Positions 7,973 to 17,687 of a stretch of DNA of 64,000 bases are shown here, in pieces; position 1 is the stretch's first letter; each line of letters begins with the position of its first letter. The stretch comes from Acidobacteriota bacterium (GTDB lineage Bacteria; Acidobacteriota; Holophagae; Acanthopleuribacterales; Acanthopleuribacteraceae), in NCBI GenBank assembly GCA_020439745.1, contig JAGQSC010000036.1, forward strand, positions 124,001 to 188,000. Reading direction: 5' to 3'. A program made the translations under genes and the position numbers. The notes below the pieces were generated by a model. The model was not told the origin of the DNA and ran no database searches. It worked only from the letters and a program-made list of their open reading frames with translations.

Positions 7973-8725
7973 TCAGTTGCGCAAGTAAGACGCGCCATTG
8001 ATATCGAGAATGGCACCGGACAGATAGGCAGGGGCATCCACAGCCAAATAAGCGACCAAGTTCCCAACTTCCTGGGGCTGTGCCACGCGGCCAAGTGGGC
8101 TCTGGGCTCTAATACTGTCGCCTTTTGGACCGTTCAGGAGCTCGGCCGCCATGTCGGTTTCTACAAAACCCGGTGCCACAGCGAAGACCCACACACTCTT
8201 TGCTGCATAAGCCTGTGCAAACGATTGGCTTACGGCGTTGAGACCGGCCTTGGATGCTCCGTATTCCGGTGCTCTGGGTTCACCACGAAAAGCCCCGCGC
8301 GATGTAATATTGATGATTCGGCCCTTGCCTTGCTCAGCCATGTGCTGGGCGGCTAAGAATGTGAGGTGCGAGGCCGCGGTCAGGTTTAACTCAATGGTGG
8401 GTTGCCATTTTTGTGACCATTGATCGCGTGTGAGATCTATCAGCTCGTCTTCCTGGAAGATGCCTGCATTGTTCACCAACACGTCTAACTGTTTAAAGTG
8501 GTGCAGCGTTTGATCGAACAGCGTTTCGCGAGCCTTAGTATCCATCAGGTCAGCACCCAGACAAACGTGACCGGAACCGACTAGTTGCTGGCGTACTTTG
8601 TGGGCCGCAGCTTCTCGTGTACTGTAATGGATGGCTACGCGAAAGCCCGCATCAGCTAAAGCAAGTGCGATGGCTTGGCCAATACCTCGCGATGCACCTG
8701 TGACCAAGGCCGTAGGTTTGTTCAT
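7973..8725 (-). CDS. Short-chain dehydrogenase/reductase (FabG-like)
   Basis: NAD(P)-dependent oxidoreductase, 250 residues. The Rossmann motif TGASRGIGQ is at 9-17, NNAG at 85-88, catalytic Ser142, Tyr155 and Lys159 (EYGASKAG), and a PG motif in VAPGFVETDM. Closest by layout to 3-oxoacyl-ACP reductases and sugar dehydrogenases; the substrate cannot be assigned. Start at 8725 has GGAGGAAG seven bases upstream; an upstream in-frame start at 8752 lacks this. Isolated gene, divergent from the membrane glycosyltransferase-like gene. Confidence 0.9.
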   Translation of the reverse strand: MNKPTALVTGASRGIGQAIALALADAGFRVAIHYSTREAAAHKVRQQLVGSGHVCLGADLMDTKARETLFDQTLHHFKQLDVLVNNAGIFQEDELIDLTRDQWSQKWQPTIELNLTAASHLTFLAAQHMAEQGKGRIINITSRGAFRGEPRAPEYGASKAGLNAVSQSFAQAYAAKSVWVFAVAPGFVETDMAAELLNGPKGDSIRAQSPLGRVAQPQEVGNLVAYLAVDAPAYLSGAILDINGASYLRN

Positions 8726-8784
8726 GATTTCTTCCTCCCAGCGAGTTCCCACATTATGGCGAAATTAAGGATGGATTTGAAACG

Positions 8785-10401
8785 GTGAAAGCAGTTCAGG
8801 TTGCGGGGTGGGCGGCGATTGCGGCATGGGTTGTGTTTGTTTACAGCCCTTCTTTTACACCGCATCTCATGGGTGATGCAGAATCGTTTTTTCAACCCTC
8901 AGAGTTCACGCTCGAAGCGGTGTCTGATGCGTTCCTAAGGCCCTATTGGGGCAGTGGGTCTGAGTATCGTCCTGCGGCCTTACTTCTGTTTCAGTACTTA
9001 GCAGATTTTGACCTGCGATTCGTAAAGCTCGCCTGTGTTTTGGTGCATCTCCTGGTAGCTTGGATGACTTGGGTTGTAGCTCGTGTCGTAATTGAAGGGC
9101 GCATGGCATCCACCGCGGCAGTTTTGGTAGCGATTCATCCCTTGGCCAGCGAAGCGGTGATGTCGTTGGTCGGTCTTTTGGACATGTTAGTGACACTCGC
9201 TGTTCTGACAGTCATATGGCTCGCGATGAAGAAACGCCGTGGACACCGACTACTGGTTTTTTCCCTGTGTTTCGCCACGCCCTGGCTGAAGGAGTCTGCA
9301 GTGGTACTGCCTGCCGTTGCCTGGTTCGCCAGCTGGTATGGCACATTCTTCAAAAGGATTGATTGGAAGATGTTGGGTGGGGCTTTGGCGGGTTTTGTTC
9401 TGTACGTGTTGGTCCGCGAATGGACAGTTCCGTTGCGTTTGGGCCAACCGATCACACAGGAACTCATGGTTCAGAATCCCATTCTCATGCAAGGACCTCT
9501 GGGTCGATTCGCAACCGCTTTGGCGGTTCTAGGGAAATCGGTCCAACTGCTGGTGTGGCCGTACCCACTTTCATCCACTTATTACTTCAACCAGTTTCCA
9601 ATCGTCACCGACGGGCGTGACCCGCGTTTGTGGTGGGGACTATTTGTGTTTTTGGGGCTGTGCGCATGGAGCATGTTCGCCATCAAGCAACGTCGGTGGT
9701 TCGACCTCTTTTTGTTGAGTTGTGGGGCCGTGATTTATGCGCCCACGTCGCATTTCGTCCTGACCATCTACACCATTCTAGGCGAGCGGTTACTGTATCC
9801 GCTGTTGCCATTTCTTGCCTTGCTGGTGTCCAGGTATCTGTGCTTGCTTCCGAAAAAGTGGCTGCCAGTGATTCTGGCCTCAGTGATTTTCTTGGGAGGG
9901 GTGGTGGTGTTGCGACGCGCTCCTGATTGGGCCGACAAACAGGCTCATCTCATGGCGGCCCGAAAATCTGCACCCCAATCCGTTCAAACGAAAGTCAATT
10001 GGGCCCGTTTCATGTTGGCCTCCGGTAAGCCCATGAGAGCGATTGCCGGCCTCGAAGAGGCGGAACAGTTAGCGCCCTGGTATGCGGTTCCCAGAATTCT
10101 TCATGCACGCATACTGGCTTCCCTTGATCGGGCAGATGAGGCTGAGTCAGTTCTTTTGGGTGTGAAACCTGACAATCGTACGGGGCTATGGCATGAAGCT
10201 TTGGTTGAAATGCGGATTCGGCAAGATCTGCACCCCCAGACTCGTGCTTGTACCGAGTTCGACCCTTCTTCGGTCGATCTTGCCATCTATGTGCTGGTAG
10301 ATCCCACCGATCCTGATCGTTGGGCATGGATTGAGTGCATGCGAGATGAAGATCTGATCTGGATCATGAGTGAACTTGCCGCTCAGGATGTTTCCCGCTG
10401 A
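8785..10401 (+). CDS. TMTC-like membrane protein with TPR tail
   Basis: 538 residues with about nine or ten hydrophobic segments up to residue 375, then a soluble tail with two TPR-like helical pairs (ARFMLASGKPMRAIAGLEEAEQ and following). The layout, the luminal acidic motif near residue 30 (HLMGDAE) and the LLVWPYPLSSTYYF stretch resemble TMTC/PMT-type O-mannosyltransferases with a DUF1736-like region. It would transfer a sugar from a lipid carrier to exported protein or glycan. That is family inference; donor and acceptor are unknown. GTG start at 8785. Confidence 0.68.
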   Translation: MKAVQVAGWAAIAAWVVFVYSPSFTPHLMGDAESFFQPSEFTLEAVSDAFLRPYWGSGSEYRPAALLLFQYLADFDLRFVKLACVLVHLLVAWMTWVVARVVIEGRMASTAAVLVAIHPLASEAVMSLVGLLDMLVTLAVLTVIWLAMKKRRGHRLLVFSLCFATPWLKESAVVLPAVAWFASWYGTFFKRIDWKMLGGALAGFVLYVLVREWTVPLRLGQPITQELMVQNPILMQGPLGRFATALAVLGKSVQLLVWPYPLSSTYYFNQFPIVTDGRDPRLWWGLFVFLGLCAWSMFAIKQRRWFDLFLLSCGAVIYAPTSHFVLTIYTILGERLLYPLLPFLALLVSRYLCLLPKKWLPVILASVIFLGGVVVLRRAPDWADKQAHLMAARKSAPQSVQTKVNWARFMLASGKPMRAIAGLEEAEQLAPWYAVPRILHARILASLDRADEAESVLLGVKPDNRTGLWHEALVEMRIRQDLHPQTRACTEFDPSSVDLAIYVLVDPTDPDRWAWIECMRDEDLIWIMSELAAQDVSR

Positions 10402-10700
10402 ATCCAATCCAAAAACCCGGGGTTACCTTCAGTCACTGGCAAGGCTAGGATGCAGGGGCAGTCATAGGGGTGCATTTCTTTGATGGCCTCCTGCAGTTTT
10501 GCGTATTGTGCTTTCCGTGTCTTGCAGATCAATACACACTCCTCATCCGTTTGAATGACACCGTCCCACCAGTACATCGACTCGGCTTGTGCAAAAAGAT
10601 TGGCGCAGGCGATGAGTCGCTGTTGCAATGCGGTGGTCGCAATATTCTTGGCCACATCGCGGTTTGGACAGGTGACGTAACACCAAATCACGTCGCTCAC
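10383..10700 (-). CDS. cutA: CutA divalent-cation tolerance protein
   Basis: Small trimeric PII-like protein of 105 residues. Conserved blocks are CYVTCPNRDVAKNIA, LIACANLF, SMYWWDGVIQTDEECVLICKT and HPYDCPCILALPV. Linked to copper and other divalent-cation tolerance in E. coli, though its wider role is unclear. GTG start at 10700 overlaps the upstream gene stop by four bases (GTGA), so the two are translationally coupled. Its end overlaps the convergent membrane-protein gene by 19 bp. Confidence 0.93.
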   Translation of the reverse strand: MSDVIWCYVTCPNRDVAKNIATTALQQRLIACANLFAQAESMYWWDGVIQTDEECVLICKTRKAQYAKLQEAIKEMHPYDCPCILALPVTEGNPGFLDWIQRETS

Positions 10701-11218
10701 GATGCCGCTTCAATGGTCATGGCGGACGCCTCCATGAGGATGAAGATGGCACGTGCCACTTCTAAAGCCTGCTCGCGTGTTTGGATGGGTCGCACACTGG
10801 GGTCCGATCGCCATTCGACAATGCCGTTTTCAAGCACCTGACGACGGGTCTGACAGGCGACGGTCTTGTGACGTTGAAATGCAGACGTAATGCACGATTC
10901 GACTTGTTGCCAGGTTCGGGGGACCTCTTTGAACAGTCCCACCTCCAAGAAGGAAGCCGTTTGACGGGCGATTTGTGGTTCCGCCACATGCAAAAAACGC
11001 CAGTGTCCGTCGTGCTGCACGCCAGCGTGTACGTCCCCATTCACACAGACCGCATAATAGACACGGAATCCCAAGGCATCCTTGCGTTCTACGGTTTGTA
11101 CATAGTGCCTGACGGCTTTGGCCACCGCCGAGGACATATTACCCCCGTAAATGGAACGAGCCTTGTCAAAAAACACCTGGTCCTCTGGCTTGATGTAAAT
11201 CTGCACACGCTTTGTCAT
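10697..11218 (-). CDS. Ribbon-helix-helix-like N-terminus, otherwise unrecognised protein
   Basis: 173 residues. The first 45 (TKRVQIYIKPEDQVFFDKA through SSAVAKAVRHYV) look like a ribbon-helix-helix DNA-binding or dimerisation unit: one basic strand then two helices. The rest, with HWRFLHVAEPQIARQT and a C-terminal helix, is unrecognised. Start ATG at 11218 has GAGG eight bases upstream. It is coupled to cutA by a four-base overlap, so it could regulate cutA or act with it. Nothing in the sequence identifies the ligand or site. Confidence 0.7.
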   Translation of the reverse strand: MTKRVQIYIKPEDQVFFDKARSIYGGNMSSAVAKAVRHYVQTVERKDALGFRVYYAVCVNGDVHAGVQHDGHWRFLHVAEPQIARQTASFLEVGLFKEVPRTWQQVESCITSAFQRHKTVACQTRRQVLENGIVEWRSDPSVRPIQTREQALEVARAIFILMEASAMTIEAAS

Positions 11219-11273
11219 GTCGCTATCCTCAAAGTACCCCTGATCGCAATATAGGTCGCTCAGATGATAGGGT

Positions 11274-11306
11274 GCAACACACTTTTTGTGTGTTGCTGGG
11301 GTTTTT
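11274..11306 (+). terminator. Terminator-like hairpin upstream of secreted-protein gene
   Basis: Nine-base perfect arms (11274-11282 and 11288-11296) enclose TTTTT; TGGGGTTTTT follows. No gene on this strand ends nearby: the last one stops at 10401. It may therefore be an attenuator in the leader of the gene at 11387, or stop stray transcription into it. Confidence 0.4.
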
Positions 11307-11386
11307 CGCGATCTGGTACAGAGCGTTGTTCTGATTAATGTTATAGTAGGCCTTGGTTTCCCATTCCCATATTTGGTAGGTGACTT

Positions 11387-13090
11387 ATGGGCAAAACGAG
11401 TTTTCGTTATTGCATATCAATCTTCTCTTTTGTTTTTGGGGCATTTGCATTCGCGCAGACGACGCGAGTGGATGTAGATCCCGCATTCCCTTCATTAGGA
11501 TCCGGGGCCCCATTGGTGTTTTCTGGCGGTGGTTTTGCCGATGTCGTTCTAGCAACCACGGATCCCGGTGCGCCGCTTGTGGACAGCATCAAGGGTGCAC
11601 CTGGACCTCAGCGAACTCCCTCGGCAAGTTTGTTGTTTTCTGGCATGGCAAGAACGCCGTCCCTGGACGGCGGATTTACGTATAAGCCGCCCGATACCCA
11701 TTTTTCTGTGGGTACGGGTGCTGGCGCTGCGGGTCGCGTCGTGGAAGTGACGAACAAAGGCATTCAGATTTTCGACAAAACGGGTGCTTCAGTTGCAGGT
11801 CCCACCGATTTGGACGCATTTCTGACGGCATTGGGCGCAGCTGGACTAACTGGCTCAGGTGTGGCCAATCTGGGTTTTGACCCGAAAGTGATTTTTGACC
11901 AACACTCTGGGCGCTTTTTCGTTGTGATTCTGGATGGCAGAACGCCGGGAGGCGGCGGGCGAAGTAATGTCGCCATTTGTACGTCCATTACCTCAACCCC
12001 TGGCACACTGACGATTACAGACTGGACGGTGGAAACCGCTTCCGCGTTGACGACGTTTGTAGGTGGCGATAGCTGGTTTGATTACCCCGGAATTGGCGCG
12101 GACGCAACAAGATTGGTCGTGACGGGCAATATGTTTACGGCGGGTGGTACTTTCGTTGGCACGAAGATAAGAGTGTTCTTGAAGTCATCGCTCACGGACA
12201 ATGGAGCTCCTGCAGGAGCAACGTTCAACGATATCGATATTGATGCGTCAGTGACCTCGATTTTCACCTTACAGCCTGCTCACGTTTTCGGTAGCACACT
12301 CAATGGTGACTTCTATCTGATTTCACGAATAGGTTCGACATCCTATAGGCTAGCTCAGATCACCGGTGCGGGTGGCGCTGCTTCGCTTGTGGCAGGTTCG
12401 CCGACAAGCCATGCTTGGACTGCTGGTGCGTTTCTTGGATTGGGTGCACCGCAGATCGACGGTGGCTTGAATGGGACACAGGCCACTATTTCAACTTTGG
12501 AAACACGAATCCAAAATGCGGTTTACAGAAATGATGCCGGCAATGCGGACTCGATCTGGTGCGCCCTGACCGCGGATGCAGATTCAGATTCACAGTCGGA
12601 AGTGGTTTGGTTTGAAATCGATCCCAACTCCACCAACAGCGCGACTCCTGGCGTGTTGACCACGCCGACCATTTCTCAGAGCGGATTCATTAATGGCACC
12701 ACTGCGGCAGATTGGACGTTTATGCCGGCGATCGCCGTTAATTCCAGTGGCGATGCGGTCATCGGCTACAACGAAAGTAGCAGTTCCAAAGCCGTAGACA
12801 TGCAGGTGGTCGCTCAATTCGTCTCGGATACGCCGGGCACTTTCCAGGCGCCTGTGGTGATTGCTTCAGGTGCAGGCGAGTACGACGATTTCGCCGCCGA
12901 CAATCCGGAACGCTGGGGCGACTACGCCGGGTGGGCTGTGGACCCTGATGACGACGAAACGTTCTGGGTGGCAGCAGAAATATGTGAGACCGCGGTGACC
13001 GCAGCCGGCAATAACGCTGTTTGGGGCACCCGGATTGCTCGATTGGGCGCCGTGGTTCCTGTGGAACTGGAGTCGTTCTCCGTAGAGTAA
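11387..13090 (+). CDS. Large secreted protein of unknown function
   Basis: 567 residues with a clear signal peptide (hydrophobic residues 8-24, ending AFAFAQ). The mature part is rich in Gly, Ala, Thr and Asp and low in Lys, as in exported beta-rich proteins. Segments such as VEVTNKGIQIFDKTG, VIFDQHSGRFFVVIL and WCALTADADSDSQSEVVWFEID look like propeller-type or lectin-like strands, but I cannot name the fold. The last residues are VPVELESFSVE. In many secreted proteins a VPVEL.SF motif leads into a C-terminal sorting or fibronectin-like domain, yet here the protein ends there. It stands alone, with hairpins on both sides. Confidence 0.8.
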   Translation: MGKTSFRYCISIFSFVFGAFAFAQTTRVDVDPAFPSLGSGAPLVFSGGGFADVVLATTDPGAPLVDSIKGAPGPQRTPSASLLFSGMARTPSLDGGFTYKPPDTHFSVGTGAGAAGRVVEVTNKGIQIFDKTGASVAGPTDLDAFLTALGAAGLTGSGVANLGFDPKVIFDQHSGRFFVVILDGRTPGGGGRSNVAICTSITSTPGTLTITDWTVETASALTTFVGGDSWFDYPGIGADATRLVVTGNMFTAGGTFVGTKIRVFLKSSLTDNGAPAGATFNDIDIDASVTSIFTLQPAHVFGSTLNGDFYLISRIGSTSYRLAQITGAGGAASLVAGSPTSHAWTAGAFLGLGAPQIDGGLNGTQATISTLETRIQNAVYRNDAGNADSIWCALTADADSDSQSEVVWFEIDPNSTNSATPGVLTTPTISQSGFINGTTAADWTFMPAIAVNSSGDAVIGYNESSSSKAVDMQVVAQFVSDTPGTFQAPVVIASGAGEYDDFAADNPERWGDYAGWAVDPDDDETFWVAAEICETAVTAAGNNAVWGTRIARLGAVVPVELESFSVE

Positions 13091-13100
13091 ACCTCTGAAC

Positions 13101-13125
13101 GCGCCGGTGCTGCTTGCATCGGCGC
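13101..13125 (+). terminator. Hairpin after secreted-protein gene
   Basis: Ten-base stem with one G-T pair (GCGCCGGTGC with GCATCGGCGC) around TGCTT, 11 bp after the stop codon. Only ATTTCC follows, so it would be a weak intrinsic terminator. Confidence 0.5.
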
Positions 13126-13195
13126 ATTTCCATGATGGTTCTTGCCTCCTGGCGGGTTCTGCATTATTGTGTGAAGCCCGCTTCAGGAGTGAGTC

Positions 13196-15208
13196 ATGTC
13201 TGCGCCGCCAAAAGCACCGCGTATACCCGTAACCTGCTCGAAACACGGTGTCACATGGTGCGATCCCTTCGCCTGGTTGAAACAGCGCGAGAATCCGTCC
13301 GTCTTGGAACACCTGAAAGCGGAGAACGCCTACACGGCGTCGATCATGGCACCGCACAGGCTGCTACAGAAAGAGATCTACCAGGAACTGGTGGGTCGTA
13401 TGGCCGAAGATGACGTATCGGTTCCGGTCCCGTTTGGACCCTTTGCATATGCCACGCGAGAAGTGGCGGGATGCCAGTATCCGGTTCTGTTCCGCATGCC
13501 TCGAGATGGCGGCGCAGAAGAAGTCCTCCTGGACGTAAATAAACTGGCAGAGGCACACGACTACTTTGACCTTGGTTTTTGTCTCGTCAGCCCAAGCCAC
13601 CAACTCATGGCCTATGCCGTGGATACGCTGGGTGAGGAAACCTATGATATTTATTTCCGTGATCTCGCAAATGACTGTCTGCTGCCTGACGTGATCACTG
13701 GGGTGGCTGCCAACATGGTTTGGGGGGCCGACAGTCAATCCGTCTACTATGTCTGTTTGGATCAGGTGCATCGTCCTTTTCGATTGATGCGACATGAACT
13801 CGGCGGCCAGAAGGACGCCATGATAGCTGAGGAATTGGATCGCGCATTTGTGCTTTCAGTGGGAAAGACTGAGGACGACGCCTTCATCACCATGTGCCGC
13901 GAGAGCCAAACCACATCGCACATATCATGTTTTCCGGCCGAGACAATAAACCCAATTCCATTTGATGTTCAGCCTCGCTGTGAGGGGGTGGAGTACGGCG
14001 TCTCCCATTGGCACGGTCATTGGCTGATCATGACCAACGAATCGGCACCCAATTTCAAATTGGAGCTGCTTATTGGAGATTCTAGGGAAACCTGGCTTGG
14101 GCACCGTTCTCAAGTGCTGTTGGAAGACTACCTGGTGTTCAAAGATCACGTGGTGACGCTCGAGCGTGTCCATGGCGTGACCCAAGTGTGGGTCACGGAT
14201 GAAGCTCGTCAACGCCGACAGGTCACGTTGCCCGGTGCTGTTTACGACGTGGATTTTGAGGAGAATCCTGAGTGGAATGCGCCTGCGGTTCGACTTAGCT
14301 ACAGTTCGCCGATATGTCCGGACCGCGTTCTTTCCGTTGATCTTGTGACTTTGGAAATACAGATCCTCAAGGAACGCGAGGTGAGAGGTGGATTCGACGC
14401 ATCGCGCTATCTTTGCCACCGTGACTGGGCCATCTCCAGCGATGGAACCAAAGTGCCCCTGACCATCATTGAACGACCTGACCGGGTTCAGTCAACTACG
14501 ATCATGCATGGCTACGGTGCCTACGGCATCAGTCTTGAGGCACGTTTTTCAAGTGCCCGGCTCAGTTTGCTCGATCGCGGTGTGCGCATCGTTTTGGCAC
14601 ACGTCCGCGGTGGCAGTGAAATGGGCCGTGCCTGGTATGACGCCGGTAAACTGGCACAAAAACACCATTCCTTTGAGGATTTCATTGCCTGTGCCGAGGC
14701 ATTGAAAGCAAAAGGACTGGCCGATCGGCTGGTGGTTCACGGGGGCAGTGCGGGAGGTCTTCTCGTGGGTGCGGCCCTGAACCTGCGGCCTGAGTTGTTT
14801 CAGGGCGTGATTGCATTGGTGCCCTTTGTGGATGTACTCAATACCATGCTCGATCCAGATTTGCCCCTGACTGAGATGGAATATGAGGAGTGGGGCAACC
14901 CCAACGATCCTGACGTGTTCCATAGAATTCGCAGTTATGCGCCGTATGAGCAGCTCCAACCGCACGCTTTCCCGACCATGTGGGTGACGGCTGGAATCAG
15001 CGACCCTCGAGTGGGTTATTGGGAGCCCGCCAAATGGGTGGCCCGTATCCGAGAACTGCAAACCAATGACAAACCGATACTGCTAAAGACCGAATTGGGA
15101 GCGGGTCACTATGGTGCTACAGGCCGCTATGATGCGCTGCACGAGATCGCCGAAGAATACACTTTTGCACTGATCGCACTGCACTTGCTAGACTCATCCC
15201 CAAGATGA
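13196..15208 (+). CDS. ptrB: Oligopeptidase B-like prolyl oligopeptidase family peptidase
   Basis: Cytoplasmic serine peptidase of family S9A, 670 residues. An N-terminal seven-blade propeller begins with [18 protein letters not shown] and AENAYT. The C-terminal hydrolase domain carries Ser518 in HGGSAGG, Asp603 in [10 protein letters not shown] and His638 in [11 protein letters not shown]. These oligopeptidase B motifs predict cleavage after basic residues in short peptides. Start ATG at 13196 has AGGAG upstream. It overlaps the next gene by four bases, tying it to the RimB-like/RimK pair. No signal peptide. Confidence 0.92.
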   Translation: MSAPPKAPRIPVTCSKHGVTWCDPFAWLKQRENPSVLEHLKAENAYTASIMAPHRLLQKEIYQELVGRMAEDDVSVPVPFGPFAYATREVAGCQYPVLFRMPRDGGAEEVLLDVNKLAEAHDYFDLGFCLVSPSHQLMAYAVDTLGEETYDIYFRDLANDCLLPDVITGVAANMVWGADSQSVYYVCLDQVHRPFRLMRHELGGQKDAMIAEELDRAFVLSVGKTEDDAFITMCRESQTTSHISCFPAETINPIPFDVQPRCEGVEYGVSHWHGHWLIMTNESAPNFKLELLIGDSRETWLGHRSQVLLEDYLVFKDHVVTLERVHGVTQVWVTDEARQRRQVTLPGAVYDVDFEENPEWNAPAVRLSYSSPICPDRVLSVDLVTLEIQILKEREVRGGFDASRYLCHRDWAISSDGTKVPLTIIERPDRVQSTTIMHGYGAYGISLEARFSSARLSLLDRGVRIVLAHVRGGSEMGRAWYDAGKLAQKHHSFEDFIACAEALKAKGLADRLVVHGGSAGGLLVGAALNLRPELFQGVIALVPFVDVLNTMLDPDLPLTEMEYEEWGNPNDPDVFHRIRSYAPYEQLQPHAFPTMWVTAGISDPRVGYWEPAKWVARIRELQTNDKPILLKTELGAGHYGATGRYDALHEIAEEYTFALIALHLLDSSPR

Positions 15209-15690
15209 AATTGCCACCTAAGATTTTTGAATCGCCCCAAACATTGGGCTGGCGGGAATGGTTGTCGTTGCCGGATCTCGGTATCCCTGCCATTAAAGCC
15301 AAGGTGGATACGGGTGCGCGCACATCGGCACTTCACGCCTTTTTTGTCACCCCATTTGAAAGAGATGGCAATGACTGGGTACGTTTTGGCATTCACCCAT
15401 TGCAGCGGGTGGGAACGCCCGAAATTGAATGTGAAGCACCCATCCTTGAAAAGCGGGTGGTGACGGATTCGGGCGGCCATGCTGAAGAACGCTATGTCAT
15501 CCTGTCACGGATCGTTTTGTTCGGTCGTTCTTGGCCCGTGGAGCTTACGCTCACCAATCGGGACAGTATGAAATTTCGCATGCTTTTGGGCCGCACAGCA
15601 CTCCATGCTGGGTTGGTGGTGGACGCTCGAAAGTCCTATCTGGCTGGCAGAGATCTCGCTCTAACATATGAAACAAAGGAATCATCATGA
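15205..15690 (+). CDS. RimB-like retropepsin-fold protease (PF05618-type)
   Basis: 161 residues. The motif [15 protein letters not shown] holds the DTG of a retropepsin-like aspartic protease; [11 protein letters not shown] is the second conserved block. The family was once called ATP-dependent zinc protease and is repeatedly found beside rimK. In Pseudomonas, RimB modulates RimK-dependent glutamylation of ribosomal protein S6; the same role here is inference. ATG overlaps the peptidase stop (ATGA) and its own stop overlaps rimK, so the three should be translated together. Confidence 0.88.
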   Translation: MKLPPKIFESPQTLGWREWLSLPDLGIPAIKAKVDTGARTSALHAFFVTPFERDGNDWVRFGIHPLQRVGTPEIECEAPILEKRVVTDSGGHAEERYVILSRIVLFGRSWPVELTLTNRDSMKFRMLLGRTALHAGLVVDARKSYLAGRDLALTYETKESS

Positions 15691-16592
15691 AAATAGGTAT
15701 TCTTTCCCGTAGCATTCGACTCTTTTCCACCAAAGCTCTAAAAGAAGCAGCTGTGGCGAGGGGTCACAAGGTCCAAGTGATTGACCACCTGAAATGCTAC
15801 ATGGACATCACCTCCCATAAGCCCGCAATCTACTACAAGGGCGAAAAGCTGGAGGATTTTGACGCGGTGATTCCCAGGATTGGGGCTTCCACCACGTTTT
15901 ACGGAACAGCCGTGGTGCGTCAGTTTGAAATGATGGGTGTCTACAGTCTCGCCGAATCGGTAGCCATTACTCGATCTCGGGACAAACTCCGATCACTTCA
16001 ACTATTGGCGCGCAAGGGGATCGGCCTGCCGGTAACCGGTTTCGCTCACTCCACTCATTACACCGATGACTTAATCAAACTTGTCGGTGGTGCACCCCTA
16101 ATCATCAAGCTTCTGGAAGGGACACAAGGAATCGGGGTCGTTTTAGCCGAAACCCAGCAAGCTGCATCATCTGTCATTGAGGCCTTTAGAGGGCTCAACT
16201 CAAATATTCTTGTTCAAGAATACATCAAAGAGGCAGGTGGAAGTGATATTCGCTGTTTCATCATAGGAGACAAAGTGGTCGCCAGTATGCAGCGGTCCGG
16301 CAAGAAGGGCGAATTCCGTTCAAACCTACATCGAGGTGGACATGCATCGTCGGTCAAAATCACACCCGCAGAACGAACGACCGCCATCAACGCTGCGCGC
16401 ATCATGGGACTCAACGTGGCGGGCGTGGATTTATTGCGGTCCAACCATGGGCCTGTGGTTATGGAAGTCAATTCATCGCCTGGTCTGGAAGGCATTACCA
16501 ACGCCACTAACAAGGACATCGCCGGGAAGATCATCGAGTTCATCGAAAAGAACGCCGCACCGGGCAAAACACGGACCCGCGGCAAGGGCTAG
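15687..16592 (+). CDS. rimK: RimK, ATP-grasp ribosomal protein S6 glutamate ligase
   Basis: 301 residues with the ATP-grasp fold. The N-terminal pre-ATP-grasp domain starts [18 protein letters not shown]. The ATP-binding core includes [36 protein letters not shown] and the metal-binding [14 protein letters not shown]. RimK adds glutamate residues to the C-terminus of ribosomal protein S6. It lacks an obvious ligand domain fusion and is normal length. The start overlaps the RimB-like gene by four bases. The next gene follows after 18 bp. Confidence 0.95.
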   Translation: MKIGILSRSIRLFSTKALKEAAVARGHKVQVIDHLKCYMDITSHKPAIYYKGEKLEDFDAVIPRIGASTTFYGTAVVRQFEMMGVYSLAESVAITRSRDKLRSLQLLARKGIGLPVTGFAHSTHYTDDLIKLVGGAPLIIKLLEGTQGIGVVLAETQQAASSVIEAFRGLNSNILVQEYIKEAGGSDIRCFIIGDKVVASMQRSGKKGEFRSNLHRGGHASSVKITPAERTTAINAARIMGLNVAGVDLLRSNHGPVVMEVNSSPGLEGITNATNKDIAGKIIEFIEKNAAPGKTRTRGKG

Positions 16593-16610
16593 TTTCAGGC
16601 CGGGCCGCCT

Positions 16611-17687
16611 GTGAGTACCGACAACAAACATGAGTCCCGTCAACGTGCCGTGGTCGACGCGCTTCAGGCCATAGTGCGTCAGGTCCAGCGCACCGAGTGC
16701 GAGGGTGAGGTGGAACTCGCTCCGATCGAATTGCAACTCAGTCTGCGGCTCGATCCTTCCAACTGGTCCCTGTCTTGCCCAGAACCGCTGAATGATCAGA
16801 TAGCACGAACATTAACCGCCATTCATCACGAACAGGTGTCGCATACATCGGGTCGCGTCACCTGCTTTCAATGCCAGTCCACCCACTGTGAACACGCCTT
16901 GCCACCGTCGTTACTCGACGTGTTCGTGGGCTTTTCGGAAACTGGGCGACCTCTGTGGTCCCATCTGGTTCAGGCACTGCTTGATTGTCGTACCGACTCT
17001 GTGGATCGTTTGTATCAAGGCGTACCCATTTCTACTTGGATTCCTGGGGCTGAATTGAATAAACGCGTGATGAAAGGCTTTGGCAAGAAGTCCCAGGTGT
17101 TTGCTGTGCTCGGTCAAGTGATCGCCGGCTATTATTTCGTGAAACTAGGAGAAGAACTCGAACGCTTGGCCTTAACCTTTCAGTGGGTCCGTGGACCGGG
17201 TGGAAAACAGCGGGTGCAAATGGTTATGGACCCTGCGTTGCGCGACGAGGTAATGCTGCAATTGCCGTGGATCGCGCCTGCCTTGAAGCATGCCGAGAAA
17301 AAAATCAATCAGTCGCGATTTAAGGGAGAAGCGGTCATGAAACGCCTTGCCAGCGACGTGTTGCGTCGCCCTCGTCGGGATAAACGATCCACCAAACATG
17401 CGGTGGCACGACGACATGATCAGCGACCCGTGGACAAGGCCATTGCCGATGCATTGGAAGCCTCATGCGAAAAGGCCTACTTGGATCTGAAATCGAACAC
17501 GTTAGCCATCCGAGGAAGGTCTGGGCGATGTCACATCTTCAATCAGGACGGTCAACATGTAACCAGTTTCTCCATCGAATCCGACGCCGTTCAGTCGCGA
17601 CTCAATCGGAAACGTTGGCAGGCGCTGCCAAAATCGCAGTTTCTGGACTTTCAATCCCGGTTACGAGCATCCCTTCAATCAGGGTAA
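16611..17687 (+). CDS. Unrecognised protein with CxxC...CxH motif, in rimK operon
   Basis: 358 residues, soluble. A possible zinc site, CFQCQSTHCEHALPPS, sits near residue 85 and is followed by VFVGFSETGRPLW. The middle contains a helical segment with DQLY-like helices, and residues 235-285 are very basic (RRPRRDKRSTKHAVARRHD), suggesting nucleic-acid or ribosome contact. GTG start at 16611. Position directly after rimK suggests a role linked to translation, but no function can be assigned. I have an impression of similar proteins in Acidobacteriota and Deltaproteobacteria, from memory only. The end overlaps a convergent gene by 13 bp. Confidence 0.75.
   Translation: MSTDNKHESRQRAVVDALQAIVRQVQRTECEGEVELAPIELQLSLRLDPSNWSLSCPEPLNDQIARTLTAIHHEQVSHTSGRVTCFQCQSTHCEHALPPSLLDVFVGFSETGRPLWSHLVQALLDCRTDSVDRLYQGVPISTWIPGAELNKRVMKGFGKKSQVFAVLGQVIAGYYFVKLGEELERLALTFQWVRGPGGKQRVQMVMDPALRDEVMLQLPWIAPALKHAEKKINQSRFKGEAVMKRLASDVLRRPRRDKRSTKHAVARRHDQRPVDKAIADALEASCEKAYLDLKSNTLAIRGRSGRCHIFNQDGQHVTSFSIESDAVQSRLNRKRWQALPKSQFLDFQSRLRASLQSG

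Noticed and set aside
14549-15061. Long minus-strand frame inside the oligopeptidase gene
   Set aside because: Antisense shadow of a gene with intact catalytic motifs; its translation has no coherent features.
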